Assembly: GCA_011037195.1 (NCBI GenBank)
Contig: JAAEAF010001971.1
Coordinates: 1 to 64,000 of the forward strand
Direction: 5' to 3'
DNA from: Triatoma infestans
Lineage: Eukaryota > Arthropoda > Insecta > Hemiptera > Reduviidae
Length of the DNA: 64,000 nt
Below, in pieces: positions 32,828-44,737 of this stretch. The notes below the pieces were generated by a model. It ran no database searches. It had not been told where the DNA came from and worked only from the letters and a program-made list of their open reading frames with translations. Position 1 is the stretch's first letter, and the number at the start of each line of letters is the position of its first letter. The position numbers and the translations under genes are program-made.

Positions 32828-34057
32828 TTTTTTTCATTTGTGTGAATACATTACAGTAAACATGTATGGTATTTTTAGAAAATCTCCTCTTAATAAACAT
32901 ATACCAGTATAAACATCTTTATAAGATGTGTATTCTGATATTTTGTGAATTTCTCCATTTATATTAACTTTTAGGATAAACTATATTTTGGTATCTTTTG
33001 TTGGGATGATATGATTTATTGGTTGGTTTTTATGGTTCATTACAAAGAAAATGAAAAACTATTTTTGTTTCAAATCACAAAATATTTAAAACCAACTTCA
33101 ACCGCTGAGTTGTATATAATCTCGTTAGATACATATCCGATTCTGAACTATAACTTACGAAAGTGCAATCAAACTATCTTATTAATGATAAAGTGAACAT
33201 AGAACTTAAACTCATAATGAAGCCAGAAAGTTTAAAGCATGAAACTTTGTCCAAAATCTAAGGTAGGAAGTTGTTAGCACTAACTAGGCGATAGAATTTA
33301 GCAGATCCTTTACAGTAGACATGTTGACTGATCGATATATTGGAAAAGGGAGATATATATATATACGTACATCCTTTTTTAGATTCTTTTCTTTTTTCAG
33401 TGCATTAAACATTCCTTTTCTACCATTTTATTTTTTATGTTCACTTGTCTTGCTTTTACTTAACTATTATTTTCTCTTTGTTGTAAACAATCTATAAATT
33501 ATAAAGAGCACATAAATGTTAAAAACATTTTCTCTACAATATTCTTGGAATGCATTTTATCATTAAAATTATATTTACTAGCCGCATGCACAAAAATGTA
33601 TTTGTTATCATTTATGGAAATTGTTTTATTAAAATAAAAGATGAAATAGTAGCATATAAATCACTCTTTGGTATTTCCCCATTATTAAATTGAAACAAAT
33701 AAATCACACACCTATTTTGAATGTAGTTTAATAATGATAGCCAGAATATTTGACTTGAATTAAAATTTCATTCTCGGTATTTAATTGAATGAGGTTGGTG
33801 AAAATATTTGAAAATTTTAATATTCAACACACCTGTTCAGTTGCCATACGCGCTCATGTGGTTAATACCTGAACTCGAGTGCACAAAAAAGGTACAAATA
33901 CATTGCTCAATCACCGTTAAACGAAACTATTCAACATAATGAATAAACCGAGAAAACCACATTTGAAAATAGGATCATTAATTGGAATTGGACAAAGATT
34001 TATGTCAAAAAAGAAATAAAATGGTAGCGAGTGGTTTAATTTAAAAAAAAAAAAAAA
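32828..34057. other. Unassigned AT-rich sequence
   Basis: Short frames only (for example 33011-33196), none with a motif. A short (AT)n run lies near 33353-33364. Confidence 0.4.
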
Positions 34058-34927
34058 TTCTGGGGTGAAACACTCGCACAACTTTCTCATATTCCAGTTT
34101 TCAAAACTTGTAAATGACAAATTTTATAGTTAGTATACCAAATTTAATGAAATTCGTCGAAGTTCGTCGAAAACTGAAAAAAAAACTGTTCAGTAAAAGC
34201 GCACTTCCGCTTTACTAATTTCCTTTAAACTCGGAATTTTCGGCCGTTTCTAATTAATTTTGTTTAGATAGAAGAGCTGTATAATTAACTATTATAGGAC
34301 TTATGGTGGGTAACATAAACCCCCCCCAATTCCACCAAAAGCCCCCTTAATTTACATAACCAGGAAAAATGTTACAAATAAAAGTTGTAGCTTTTTATTT
34401 GTGTAGTTCACATTACTAGTTTAAAGAAGAAAATCGTTGGAGCCATTTTAAAGAAAATACCAGAAAATTAAAAAGTACGATTTCAGTAAAAACGAACGAT
34501 CGATCAATCCGAATTTCTTCAAACTTGGAATTTCAACAACATATTTAATTCTAAATTAATATTATTTAGATGGCAGAATTTTTTAGTAAACTGAAATAGC
34601 ATTTTAGGGGAAAACCTAACCCCAAACTCTCCCCCAAAAATACTCTTATATGAAGAGAAATGTTTTAAATAAAAGTTGTAGATCATTGTATGTGTATTTG
34701 ATATACCAAATTTGGAGAAAATCGTCGGTGCAATTTTTGAGAAAATTGCAAGGAAGTAAGAAAACCACTCAGTAAAGTGGTACTTTCGGTTGAGGAATTT
34801 TGACAGATAGCCTACTGTCGGATTCCATAGTATTATCTAAACTGAATATCAAGTTTGAACTCTATGATTCCGTTTTTTAACTACGCTGTTCACATACATA
34901 CATGCATACATACATACATACATAAAT

Positions 34928-34967
<40 letters not shown>

Positions 34968-34968
34968 C
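34058..34968 (-). mobile_element. HINE-like element copy M, distal end missing
   Basis: It begins TCTGGGGTGAAACACTCGC and contains both monomers, ending in a long (CA)n tract at about 34931-34968. The segment that should follow the CA tract is absent and replaced by unrelated sequence (34969-35120). Confidence 0.82.
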
Positions 34969-35120
34969 TCGTCAGAAAGCTCACCCTTCTTGGAGAAGGT
35001 TGGCCAACAGCTAATTGACAAAAATGATCACCCAAAGTTTACCAAATTTGTCAACAAAATTGATTTTGATAGTCTCTAATTTTAATTTATTAACTTCAAG
35101 TAAAAATTATTTTAATTTTT

Positions 35121-35215
35121 ACTTACTCTTAGTAACAGGAAGTATCTTATTTTTGTCAAATTTCCGATATCGAGTTTTGAGGTCCCCTGAGTCCAAAAAC
35201 GTGATTTTTAGAAAA

Positions 35216-35255
<40 letters not shown>

Positions 35256-35818
35256 TTGTGTGTATGTGAACAGCATAACTCAAAAACGAAAAACCATAGA
35301 AAGTTCAAACTTGATATTCCATTTACGTATCTCTATGGGTTCTGACAGTAGTTCACCTTTCAAAATCCTCTACCGGAAGAACTACTTTACTAGTTCGTTT
35401 GCGATTTTCTCAAAAATGGTTGCAACGATTTTCTTCAAACTTGCTATATTAACTATGCATACAAAGAGCTACAATTTTTATTTGCAACATTTCTCTGGGA
35501 AAATTGATTTGTGGGTTACTTTTGGGGGGAGGAGTGGCGTTACGGTTTCCTCTAAAGTGCTATTTCAGTTTATTACACAATTCTATCATCTAAATAATAT
35601 TCATTAGAATTAAATATGTTGTTGAAATGTTGAAACTGAAAAAAATCGGATGACCAAAAATGCGTTTTTAATTAAGGAAGTATTTTATAATTTTTGCGAT
35701 TTTCTCCATAAAAACACTGACGAATTTCATTAAATTTGATATATCAACTATAAAATTTGTCATTCGCAATTTTGTAAACTTGAGTAAGAGAAAGTTGTGT
35801 GAATGTATCACACCAGAT
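35121..35818 (+). mobile_element. HINE-like element copy N, one monomer short
   Basis: It starts ACTTACTCTTAGTAACAGGAAG, has a long (TG)n tract at about 35218-35255, one complete monomer, and the right terminus GAGTAAGAGAAAGTTGTGTG...CACACCAGA. Its open frames (for example 35218-35607) are non-coding repeat translations. Confidence 0.85.
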
Positions 35819-35829
35819 TTTTCCGTTCC

Positions 35830-36315
35830 TTTTTAGTGTGTTAAAATAATTTAAATTTGTTATTTAATTGTGAAATGTATAATGACATGTTAATATATAA
35901 TGAAATGTTGCATTTGTTTTACATTTTTTTTATGTGATTATTTGAATTATTTCTGTTTATTTGATTATTTGAAATTCACGGTTACACATTTAAATTATTA
36001 AATTTCTTTTATTTTTATTTATTTATTTTTTTTTAACAGCCATCTCAATCAAAATTAATTTGTTTTATAAGTTCACGCAATGTAGATAATACATATTATA
36101 TTAAAATATGTCTGTAAATAAAATACATGTAATATACTCATTTGTATGGAGCATGTAGAAATGTACTCCCTGGTGTTAGGGATACTCTCACCAGGAAAAA
36201 AAACACACATACATACGCATTCGTTGTACATCATGTGATACATGTAATGTTATACTTTAAATAAATTCCCATCCAACTGGGTTACTGTTACTTGGAATAA
36301 AATAATAAAAAAAAA
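35830..36315 (+). mobile_element. Two R1-type LINE 3' tails in a CA context
   Basis: The first tail ends near 36200 with GGAGCATGTAGAAATGTACT, the inverted pair CCTGGTGTTAG/CTCACCAGG and an A-run, followed by acacacatacatac. It matches the tail of the LINE at 49988-52106. A second tail (about 36213-36315) ends 'aaataaattcccatcca...gttacttgg', then A-rich, resembling the tail at 23165-23230. HINE-like sequence follows directly. Neither keeps coding sequence. Confidence 0.62.
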
Positions 36316-36430
36316 GACCATTTTCTAAAAACCACTTTTTTTTTGGTTTCAGGGAACTTCGAAACGTGTATTTCCGGTGATAACTCGATATCTAAAATTG
36401 GACACGATTACAATTTCTACAAGTAAAATT
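36316..36430 (-). mobile_element. HINE-like distal fragment after the LINE tails
   Basis: 'gaccattttctaaaaaccac', 'tatttccggtgataactcgat' and 'ggacacgattacaa' are the blocks that normally follow the CA tract in minus-strand copies. The proximal part of this copy is missing. Confidence 0.65.
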
Positions 36431-37559
36431 TAAATATAAAAAATGCAGGGTCTAAATAAACTTTATTTACCACAGAGAACTTTACAAGGTAAGCAATATG
36501 GCCATTCTTGTTTTTTACAAGTTTGCTCTCACTGTAAAATACTCAAAATTAGTTTGTGATACCATATTTCTTTTTGTCCTTAACTCCAATTATTCCCCAG
36601 GTACTGCAGCCAAAGCGGTATGAAGAAATGCGCCCCTTTCTTCACTGTATTTTCACATCAAACGCGTCTTTTGCGCCTTCCAGGTTCCCGGTCTATAAAC
36701 TTAACTTTAGTTACTTACATACTTCCGTTAACAGCCAGTTATACTATGCAGTTGTAGATAATAATCAACTAATAATTGAATTAATATTAAATACGTGTAA
36801 AAACTGAAATTCACAATGCGACTAACTATTTCAAATTATACTTACCACTAACTTCTTAATGTCTTATCTTTCTCTGTAAAAAAAGAAAAAATACACTAAT
36901 TAGTATGTGACAATAACAATAATAATAACAATAACAATAACAATAATAATGGATTGGCGCTAATGGCCATAAGTCGTCGATGCGCAAAGAAAAGAAAAAA
37001 AAAAAAAACGGACGGAAATAGCTAGTTGAGTCTAGAGCGCTAAATCATTAGATTTTTCTCATCCTTAGAACCTCGAAAACTCATTGACCAGTGAAGAAAG
37101 GTGTTGTCTATAACGAAAGAACAGCAGAGCATTGTGAAGGCTCTGGGCGTTATATCAACAGGTGTTGACTAATAATTATTACAGGCGTTATACAAATAAT
37201 AATTAATACTTAAAGTTACGCAGAAATAATAGTTTGTCCTCATGAATTATTCTTGTCAACCATTGTTTTTGTCGATTTATTTATAATCATGTAAAAAAAT
37301 AAAAAAAACTGCTAAGATTTTTTCATGGGACAATTATTTGATATAATTAGGCCTCATTTATTATTTAGCTAACTAATTAAGTAGCATATTCAGAACCCTA
37401 CATTATCTCACACTACTAATATGGCAAGAATGCTTTTAATCCCCCCAATGTCTGAATGATTTTCATTTTCTTTAAGTTCACAATTAATATAGCACAGATC
37501 TTGGTTTCTAATATGGAAAACAGTTTTGGGCAAAATCTATCAACTGACGTGTATAACTT
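36431..37559. other. Unassigned, with an (AAT/AAC)n tract and a SINE scrap
   Basis: A trinucleotide tract (AAT/AAC) occupies about 36910-36950. At about 37110-37165 'gtgttgtctataacgaaag...gaaggctctgggcg' matches the body of SINE family S1. The remainder is unrecognised. Confidence 0.45.
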
Positions 37560-37856
37560 TATAATGGGTATGAGAAGAAGGAGAGAATCGGGTTTGAGAG
37601 ATAAAATAAACTGGAAATAATTCTGAACACTATATAATGAGAAAGTAACATAAACTGCCAGGACTTTAAACGTAAATAGAAATTGGTAGCGAGAGATTTA
37701 GATTGAGTAAAGAGAAAGTAAAGGTAGTTGGTTTGCTGACGCGTTGTAACTGTTGTATAAACTGTTCTAATGACTGTTCCCTGTAGGGGTAGCGCTGATG
37801 TATATAAACAGAGTCTCACTCGCTACTTAGGATCCCTCTCTTCAGTTCCTATTACA
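37560..37856 (-). mobile_element. Solo LTR, family A/C-related
   Basis: Minus-strand termini are TGTAATAGGAACTGAAGAG and CCATTATA. The internal blocks 'actgccaggacttta' and 'ggtagcgagaga' match the other LTRs. A TATA-like element lies near 37800 on the minus strand. No interior on either side and no clear target duplication. Confidence 0.75.
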
Positions 37857-38810
37857 TATTTACTGATTTTTTTTTTTTTTTAATGGATCCAACAGTTTTG
37901 TTTCAATTTCACTGAATAATTACATACATAATTCCTATCACTTCCGAAAAAATTGATTTCTGGAACGTTTGGGGAAGAATGTTTCCCCTAAAGTGCCACT
38001 ACAGTATAATGTATGGTTCTAAATTATTTTAATAATATTAAGATTATTTTAAAAGCTTTGATAGAATTTTAAATTTGTAGTAGTTCAGTTAATCCTTAGA
38101 CTTTATAGAATAAGTTCCAAAGTATTTTTTGCAATTTTCTCGGATACAACTCCAACGTATTTCTTTTAATTGAGCAAATATAAAACTATTAGTTTTATTT
38201 GAAACATTTAATTAGGAAAATTGATTTTAATTGAATTCTGGGTTAAGTATGACAGTTAGATTTACTCTTAAAGTTTGCTGAAGGAACAGATCAAGGCGCT
38301 GTATGCTATCTACTACACTGGAGTAGTGCATTCAAGTAGCCAAGCCATTCTCTCCAGAAACGATCATATAATATACATCATTACCTTTATTTTTATATAC
38401 GGTAAAATACATCTAGAAATTTGATTAAAAATTGTAATAATTCTAGTCTGAGAATGTCGTATGTGTTCATGTGAATATATGTTTTGAAGAACCCTAAGTT
38501 AAAAAAAATATATTTTTCTATTTAAAAACACAATAACTCTGTACTGTTTACTGAGTTTTGTTAAATCTATGTTTATAATTAATAAAAATCTTATTTACCA
38601 TCACAAAAATTTCTAACATTATCGAGAATAAAAACTGAAAAACAGTAGAAATCCATTTATTGAGAGGCTTTCTGGTATGGGGCAGACATTATTTTTCCTT
38701 TTTAAATTCTACACTATTTTTAACTATATCATTAAATTACTTTATTTGCTATAACTTTATTAACAGAAAAATGGGTCATTTCTTTTGAGGATGCTGTCAA
38801 AGGAGACGTT
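37857..38810. other. AT-rich sequence with a faint HINE-like remnant
   Basis: At about 37940-38240 scattered matches to HINE-like monomers appear ('gtttcccctaaagtgccact', 'gcaattttctcgga'). The rest is unassigned. Confidence 0.4.
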
Positions 38811-38814
38811 CTCT

Positions 38815-38982
38815 GAGGAATAACATAGCGTATGATATGTGGCAGAACGTTTTATGTCTATCACGTGCTGCGGTTCATCGAGTAATCGTACATTTTTGGA
38901 AAACTGGAAAAGCCGGAAATGGTCGTAGAAGGGTCACAACAGAATGGGCCCTTAGCTCTCAGTTTAGCGTTTCTGTTTCCTA
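38815..38982 (+). pseudogene. Tc1-like transposase N-terminal (HTH) fragment
   Basis: One frame reads D-M-W-Q-N-V-L-C, then LSRAAVHRVIVHFWKTGKAG and RRRVTT before a stop. This matches the second helix-turn-helix and G-R-P/R-R segment of Tc1-type DNA-binding domains. No catalytic region follows in frame, and it was not shown to belong to the same copy as 5614-5772. Confidence 0.5.
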
Positions 38983-39219
38983 AAGCTATAGAGCTTCATG
39001 ATAACTTGTTTCAAATCCAGGGAGTCACCGTAAGCTATGTACAATTCAAAGATGATCCCGAGAAGTAGACTGATAGGTAGGTTACTAGAATTAGGGGCAG
39101 TATTACCATAAATGATCTTATAAGCAGATTAGTTTTTTATCAAGCGGCATCTTCATGGAGGGGCTGTTCTGTTGATTATCGCGATTTAGTCTGTATTCTT
39201 CTTCGGACGGTAGAATTCG

Positions 39220-39660
39220 AATGTGGAGAAAAAGAGCGCTTCGTTCAAAGTATTACTAGCGGAAGTCCTCCTTTTCAACAACAATCAATTATGGTGCTGG
39301 GGGGGTGAGATAAGTTTGGAGGCTCGCATCAAGTTAATGGTTGTTGGCATCGTGGGGGATGGGCAACGTGGCTCCTGGGTTTCTCCGGTGTCACGGCTAA
39401 CTACGGCTCTGGCGAGTCAACAATTACCCCTCGTTGGCCCACTATTTCTTTTCCTACCCCCCTGTTATATCCTTGATTGCCCCATCCTGTTACTATATCC
39501 GGCTCAATCCTACGGTGTTATGCGATCTGTACCTATAGGATGGTTGGTCCCAGAGCGTAATCCCGGGGTCGTTACGGAGCCTCTGGGACTCCAGGCGCCC
39601 TCCCAGAATAAGTAGCCTTACCGGTCATTGCGAAGCTCTCACTGGGTGGGCCTCACTTCC
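39220..39660 (+). other. GC-rich island, unidentified
   Basis: This stands out as roughly balanced in GC within an AT-rich window, and carries a 130-codon open frame (39223-39615) with no domain I recognise. Composition resembles element G and the coding parts of LINEs, so a 5' piece of a retroelement is plausible. No end repeats found. Confidence 0.35.
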
Positions 39661-39916
39661 CCAGCAGACATGACATGACATTTATCATCTTCCATTGGAA
39701 ACAGTTAAAATTATAATTTTTTATAATGATGGAACAATAATAATGGATTCTTTATTGGCTTTCATTTTTACTAACTACTTCATCATTCTAATAATTCTGT
39801 TAATACAATAATGGAGTTTACTACCAAGACAAAGATGGATGTAGTCCCTCGAGAAGTAATACACTACAATATGGTTTCAGTTTGCGTGATTGATAACCTT
39901 ATATATACAAACACAT

Positions 39917-39977
<61 letters not shown>

Positions 39978-40379
39978 TCTTTTTTCTTCACTATATATAT
40001 ATAGTGAGAAAGAGAGAAACCAAATAAAATATATCAAATAAATTCATACAAATAAATCTTTTAAAAAAAGCTAAAACCAAATAATAAAAGATATTTTATT
40101 CCAAAAAATATAGAAACTAGCACCACATTGATTTCCATTACAATAAAAAAGTAGAAAATGGCGTCTTAGGGCTGGTCATGATGACCAACTATTCAATCCA
40201 TTAACTTAGATATAGCTATGTGTTTATATTTTCTTGTTTGTTTTCTAGGTTTACATATGTTTTTTTTTTTTGTTTTTGTTATATAATTACTCTCTCTTAC
40301 TAATAATGGTTAGTTATATTAGTTTCATAATAGTAATAATAGTTTGTTTTAGTACGACCTAAACGATTTTTTTTTTAAT
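39661..40379. other. Unassigned, with (CA)n-(TA)n microsatellite
   Basis: A compound (CA)n-(TA)n tract lies at about 39918-39975, with a further (TA)n at about 39993-40002. Nothing else recognised. Confidence 0.4.
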
Positions 40380-40520
40380 ATTTTCCGTGATAGCCTGTTT
40401 AACCGGTTTAGACCGGTTTCGGGCGTTCGTCCATCATCAATGCTTTTTGTCAAACAGTGCAATAACATAGATTAGCACAGAGAAAATTTAGTTAATACAT
40501 TGGTCTTTAAATGTTTTTGT
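40380..40520 (-). repeat. Penelope-type terminal repeat with a mutated hammerhead motif
   Basis: The minus strand reads TTGATGATGGACGAACGCCC, then GAAACCGGTC (40411-40440), homologous to 31711-31746 with flanking 'aatctatgttattgcactg'. The first core base is T instead of C and stem II has one mismatch, so cleavage is probably lost. Confidence 0.55.
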
Positions 40521-41235
40521 TAGAACCTAACTAGGTTACGAGGGTGATGGTACCAGCGTGGGAACAAAACACGTGTTTTGGTCTTTAAAGGGGGCATATT
40601 TAGGGGCCCTTTAAAAATGGAAACATCCAACACGTGGGTATGTGCAACTTAAAACTAATTTTTTTTTTAAGGAGATTTACTTTATAATTAATTATCCATA
40701 CTATCTTACAATTATATTTATTTATTTATAAAAGCGCGAAATAACACTGTGTCTCAGTATTAGCACAGCAGCCTGACAATATGTCCCTTTTAAAGATCGA
40801 AACATATGTTTTTTCCCAATGTTATGTTTCAAGGATATTCCATTAAATTTTACCACCACATCTGAAAATAAGATTTTAGATCAAATCCATCAATCGGAAG
40901 TTGCAATTTTATTGAATATTTATTTCAGATTTCCATGTTGTTGTTTTTTTTCATGAAAATGGGTCAAACGTTTAAACTTCCTATCTACACACTATCTAAA
41001 CTAATAAACTCTCTTAAACTTGTACACACAAAAAGCCTATTACTCTAATTTAAAACATTCGTCTGGTAAAATTAAGCACTAAGCTTTTCATTAAAATTTC
41101 ACTTCAGTATAATATATGGTTCTATCATCTATATAACATTAAGGTGCATTAGGAACTAGGTAAGAATTTCAGATATGAAGAAAATAGTTACAGAATTACA
41201 ACTATTACAGAATAAGTTTCTTAGTTTTTTGGAAT
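40521..41235. other. Unassigned AT-rich sequence
   Basis: Faint HINE-like words ('gtatgg', 'caatcggaagttgcaatttta') between about 40870 and 41220; otherwise nothing recognised. Confidence 0.35.
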
Positions 41236-41840
41236 TGCAATGGATGTGTTAGGTGGAGAGAATTTAGGTCTTGTTTGATGATATAAGAAGAAGACTTGGT
41301 TAACACTGGTTAACTAATATATTAATTAAGTGATACAGACTGCCTGGACTTTACTATAGAGGAATGTTTAAGGTAGAGTGGTATGAGAATGACACGTAGC
41401 GATTGGATTTATTGAACTGATTTCAACTGTGTTTTTATGGACTGTCCGTCGCTATATTTATTACAGCTTCTCCCACTCCAGTCCGAGAGAGTGGTTGAGC
41501 TTCTCTTGCTCTCTTTGGTTGCTGTTACATCATCCTTTCCAATATAATGGATGTGTTAGGTGGAGAGAATTTAGGTCTGGTTGATGATATAAGAAGAAGA
41601 CTTGGTTAACACTTGCTAACTAATATATTAATTAAGTGATACAGACTGCCTGGACTTTACAATAGAGGAATGTTCAAGGTAGAGTGGTATGACACGTAGC
41701 GATTGGATGTAATAAACTGAATTCAACTGTCCCATTTATGGACTGTCCGTCGCTATATTTATACATCTTCAGTCCGAGAGAGGGGTTGAGATTCTCTTTG
41801 CTCTCTTTGGTTGCTGAGCTTCTCTTTGGTTGCTGTTATA
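41236..41840 (-). mobile_element. LTR pair with a collapsed 13-bp interior
   Basis: Two direct copies of a family A-type LTR (41236-41529 and 41543-41840; TGTAACAGCAACCAAAGAG start, CCATTATA end on the minus strand) are separated by just 13 bp. On the minus strand these read TTGGAAAGGATGA: the first four bases of the TTGGTGGCAGCG primer-binding site joined to a polypurine-tract end (AGGATGA). The LTRs share long identical blocks. The right LTR has an extra 'cttctctttggttgctg' duplication. Confidence 0.85.
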
Positions 41841-42184
41841 GAGCCCTTTATTTTTCTCGAAAATGGCAATTTTTTTTTTTTAAATTAGAGTTACTAACTA
41901 TATATTAATAAAAATATCACTTTTGTTTGAAAATTTATTTTGCGAAAAAATTGATTATATCAATTCTGAGATAACTGGAACGTAACATTTTATATATTAT
42001 TTGGGTTTTGTTCATTGTTCGATTCAACATTGTTGGCATTATTCTTTTTGGATTTTAAAGTAAACACATATAAATATCTTCCATGGAAATTAAAGCTTAG
42101 GCTATAGCTAATTATATTGAAGTTTAGGCAACAAAGTATAAATCCAACTTTAAAAAACATTTTTATAATTATCAATTTTTTACT
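41841..42184. other. Unassigned AT-rich sequence
   Basis: Nothing recognised; a 72-codon minus-strand frame (41990-42208) has no motif. Confidence 0.35.
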
Positions 42185-42660
42185 TAAATAGTATTGCAAT
42201 CGTTTCAAATTTTTGAAAAAAAAAAACAGTTTTTACCGGTAATATACACTTTTTGAGGTCCTCTGTGTACGAAAAAAATTTATGTGAGCGGCATATGTGT
42301 ATGTGGTATGTTAACAGCATAACTTAAAAAAAAAAAAAAAAAAACGAATAAAGTTCAACCTTGATATTCCATTTAGGGATCACCATGGGGATCAGACAGG
42401 AAGATATCTGTTTAAATTCCTCAACTGGAAATATACCATTTTATTAAATAAACCTTCCAGTCTTTTATTTATTTATTTTTTTTTCAATTTTCTCTGAAAA
42501 TGGTTGAAGCGATTTTCTTTAAACTTTGTATACCAATTACACACCTATATAGTTCTCATTCTTTTTCATTTTATTTGAAACATTTTTCTGGGTAAATTCA
42601 TTTTATTGGAGTTTAGGGGGAAGGGATGACCTTTGGTTTTTTTTTTTTCTTTGAAATGCT
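42185..42660 (+). mobile_element. HINE-like copy P, partial
   Basis: Ordered blocks: 'gcaatcgtttcaaattttt', 'tttttgaggtcctctgtgta', 'gttaacagcataact', 'ttgatattccatttaggga', 'ggttgaagcgattttcttt'. The left terminus is decayed and the right terminus absent. Confidence 0.7.
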
Positions 42661-43064
42661 ATTTCTGGATTTTTGACTGGTCTTCATACACTTCATACAA
42701 TTCTCACAGACAGTGGTAATGAGAATTATAAGTATAAATAAATTTATATGTTGGCTGATATTTAAACTTTAAAAAAATCAGTACACCGGAAAAATGAATT
42801 ACCTGATTAGATTTTTCCTGCAATACATTCAATCACGGCACCAGCGGGTTTCTTTAAACTTGGTATACCAACTACACTGCCCGCAAGGGGTATCTGTTGC
42901 ATGCAGTTACTTGGGGAGTAGCGACCCCATGTGTTACCAACTCAGTACTCCATGCACTTCGTCAGAACAGTACACAATACACTTAAACCACATCTACACT
43001 ATACAGACAATGACAAACACAGTAAACAAACTAGGGTCTCCGTTTAATTGGTGATAGCCAAGGG
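42661..43064. other. Unassigned; weak HINE-like continuation
   Basis: 'ccagcgggtttctttaaact' near 42840 may continue copy P. From 42880 the sequence is more balanced in GC and unrecognised. Confidence 0.35.
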
Positions 43065-43990
43065 AGAAGAAAGGGATTAATTAGCTCAGTGGTAGCGCGC
43101 CGGACTAACAACGCGGAGGTTTTTTTCTTCCTAGGAGCCACTTCAACTCACTGTCCGGTGATGGACATTCTTCCCGTAATACCCCTTTCCTCTTGGTACT
43201 GGGAGGTAGTTTTAGGACCGTTCCTGCCCTTTCGGATTTACCAGTCCCCCGTTGCAAGCAACGGGATCGTTTAACAAGAGAGCAATGTCACCATCTGGAG
43301 AGACTGTTAGTGCAATACCTCTCCATAGAGGAAGTGCCTAGGCACAGTCCCGCTTGACTCACTTAAGGGCAGATTGAGATACGCTCAACCTGCGCGCAAA
43401 ATGATCCCACAAACTGGTCACACTTCACTCCCAGACGCTAGGGAAAGCACCCCCTAGCAGGCTCTGGTGAAACGCGCACACCCAGCAAATGCGCTTTCAG
43501 CTACGGGCTGGCACCAGGGCTTAATTTATACTGCGAGTCTCCTCCCGCTCAACTCATGACCTCGGTCATTGGAGTTGTTGCTTAAAACACGACCACTACG
43601 AATCCAATCTCAATTGCAAGAAACTGGCTTGGGAACTCGTGGTTGCACCCGTAGTTCAGTATTACAACACTAACGAGCTAGCATGACTCGGAGATTCCAT
43701 TTACTGATTCCCGTCCATTGCCTCAAGTACAGGAGTTCAGTAACCCAGGATACTTATGGGCAACCCTGCAAGGGGAAAGGATCAGGATAGGATTGGTCGG
43801 GGTGAGGGATTCCCCAACCTGGAGAGCCAGAGGCTGATTACACCTCCGAAGGGTGGGCGATGGTGAAGCCACATACCCACGCCCCTCCGGTGATGGATAG
43901 TGTTGTCTGTAGCTAGAGAACACTGCTTGGAGGCCGGCTGTGCATTGGAGAAGGCACCCGGGGGGGGGGGGGACAATAGATCTTTCAGGT
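43065..43990 (+). mobile_element. SINE S1 copy split by element G
   Basis: The left part (43065-43165) has the tRNA-like head with A-box TAGCTCAGTGG (43082-43092), a deleted B-box region, then 'ttcttcctaggagccac' and 'cactgtccggtgatgga'. The right part (43886-43990) resumes 'tccggtgatggatagtgttg' and runs to 'gaaggcaccc' and a G-homopolymer. TCCGGTGATGGA is repeated at the break (43154-43165 and 43886-43897), the target duplication of the inserted element G. Confidence 0.8.
43166..43885 (-). mobile_element. Element G, copy 2 (720 bp, GC-rich)
   Basis: Reverse complement runs from GGGCGTGGGTATGTGGCTTC to TTACGGGAAGAATG and aligns by eye with 30853-31367, including 'ccctgtacttgaggcaatgg'-type and 'ccgttgcttgcaacgggg' blocks, plus ~205 bp absent from copy 1. 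A perfect 12-bp target duplication in a SINE shows it moved as a unit. No conserved frame, no A-tail, and no terminal inverted repeat noted. Confidence 0.75.
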
Positions 43991-44149
43991 CGCAGTGTAA
44001 TAATCCCTTACAACAATTTGCATACCAACCACTCATTTCAATATCTATCTCACTTCTGTATGAAACTTTTTGATGAAGTAGATTATTTTAGGGGATTCTG
44101 AAGAAGCTGGGAGATCTTTGAGATATTTTGTTAAAACAACACACATAAA

Positions 44150-44285
44150 TATGTACAAGCCATTAGCTAAAAACACTTTTTCTCGTATTCAGGGGACCTC
44201 AAATCCCCGTAAAAAATGAATATCGAAAATTTGACACTGTCAATATAGTTACTTTTACACAGGAGTAAGAGAGAGTAAAAAAAAA
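44150..44285 (-). mobile_element. HINE-like copy Q, terminal fragment
   Basis: 'gccattagctaaaaacactt', 'ttcaggggacctcaaat', 'atatcgaaaatttgacac' and the terminus 'aggagtaagagagagt' before an A-run. Confidence 0.75.
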
Positions 44286-44737
44286 AATCAAATGCTTCAT
44301 TTTATAAAAATCTAGTAAAATTAAAACACAACTGTGTAGCTGTGAATATTGTATATAAAAAAGATGTATTTATCTCCCCCCCCTTCAACAACAACAGCTC
44401 AACATTTAATTAATTTCCAGTGTCCTTTTTTTTTAAAACTCTTATTCAGCCGCACTAATTACATTCTTAAAATAAAACAAAATTAAAAAACTCATACTCC
44501 ATATATATGTAATTTGCATGACCAGAAAAAGATCAGTTTTTAATTACTGTAAATTATTTAAACGTAACTTATTAAAAAAAAAAAAAAAATGGGTCACCCA
44601 AATTATACGATGTTCTAAAACTTATCTTAATGAGAAATTACTTCCTGTTTAATTATGTTTTAAAATTAACCACCTATTTAGGTAAAACAGTCTTTTTTTT
44701 TATTTGTTGGGTTGTTAATTATTTATAATTTTTTATT
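44286..44737. other. Unassigned AT-rich sequence
   Basis: Poly-C/T and poly-A runs; nothing recognised. Confidence 0.35.

Noticed and set aside
35830..36120. RNase H coding sequence upstream of the LINE tails
   Set aside because: I could not read any conserved motif here. Only the 3' UTR ends match the other R1-type copies.
39918..39975. Compound (CA)n-(TA)n tract as a HINE-like core or LINE landing site
   Set aside because: No HINE-like blocks or LINE tail flank it; it appears to be an independent microsatellite.
40738..40815. Third hammerhead ribozyme ('cctgacaatatg ... gatcgaaacatatg')
   Set aside because: The CTGANGA box reads CTGACAA and no stem II can be paired, so the resemblance is probably chance or too decayed.
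43700..43923. Conserved ORF in element G (V-A-S-P-S-P-T-L-R)
   Set aside because: The frame is shared by the two copies only for ~20 codons before indels shift it, so coding is not supported.
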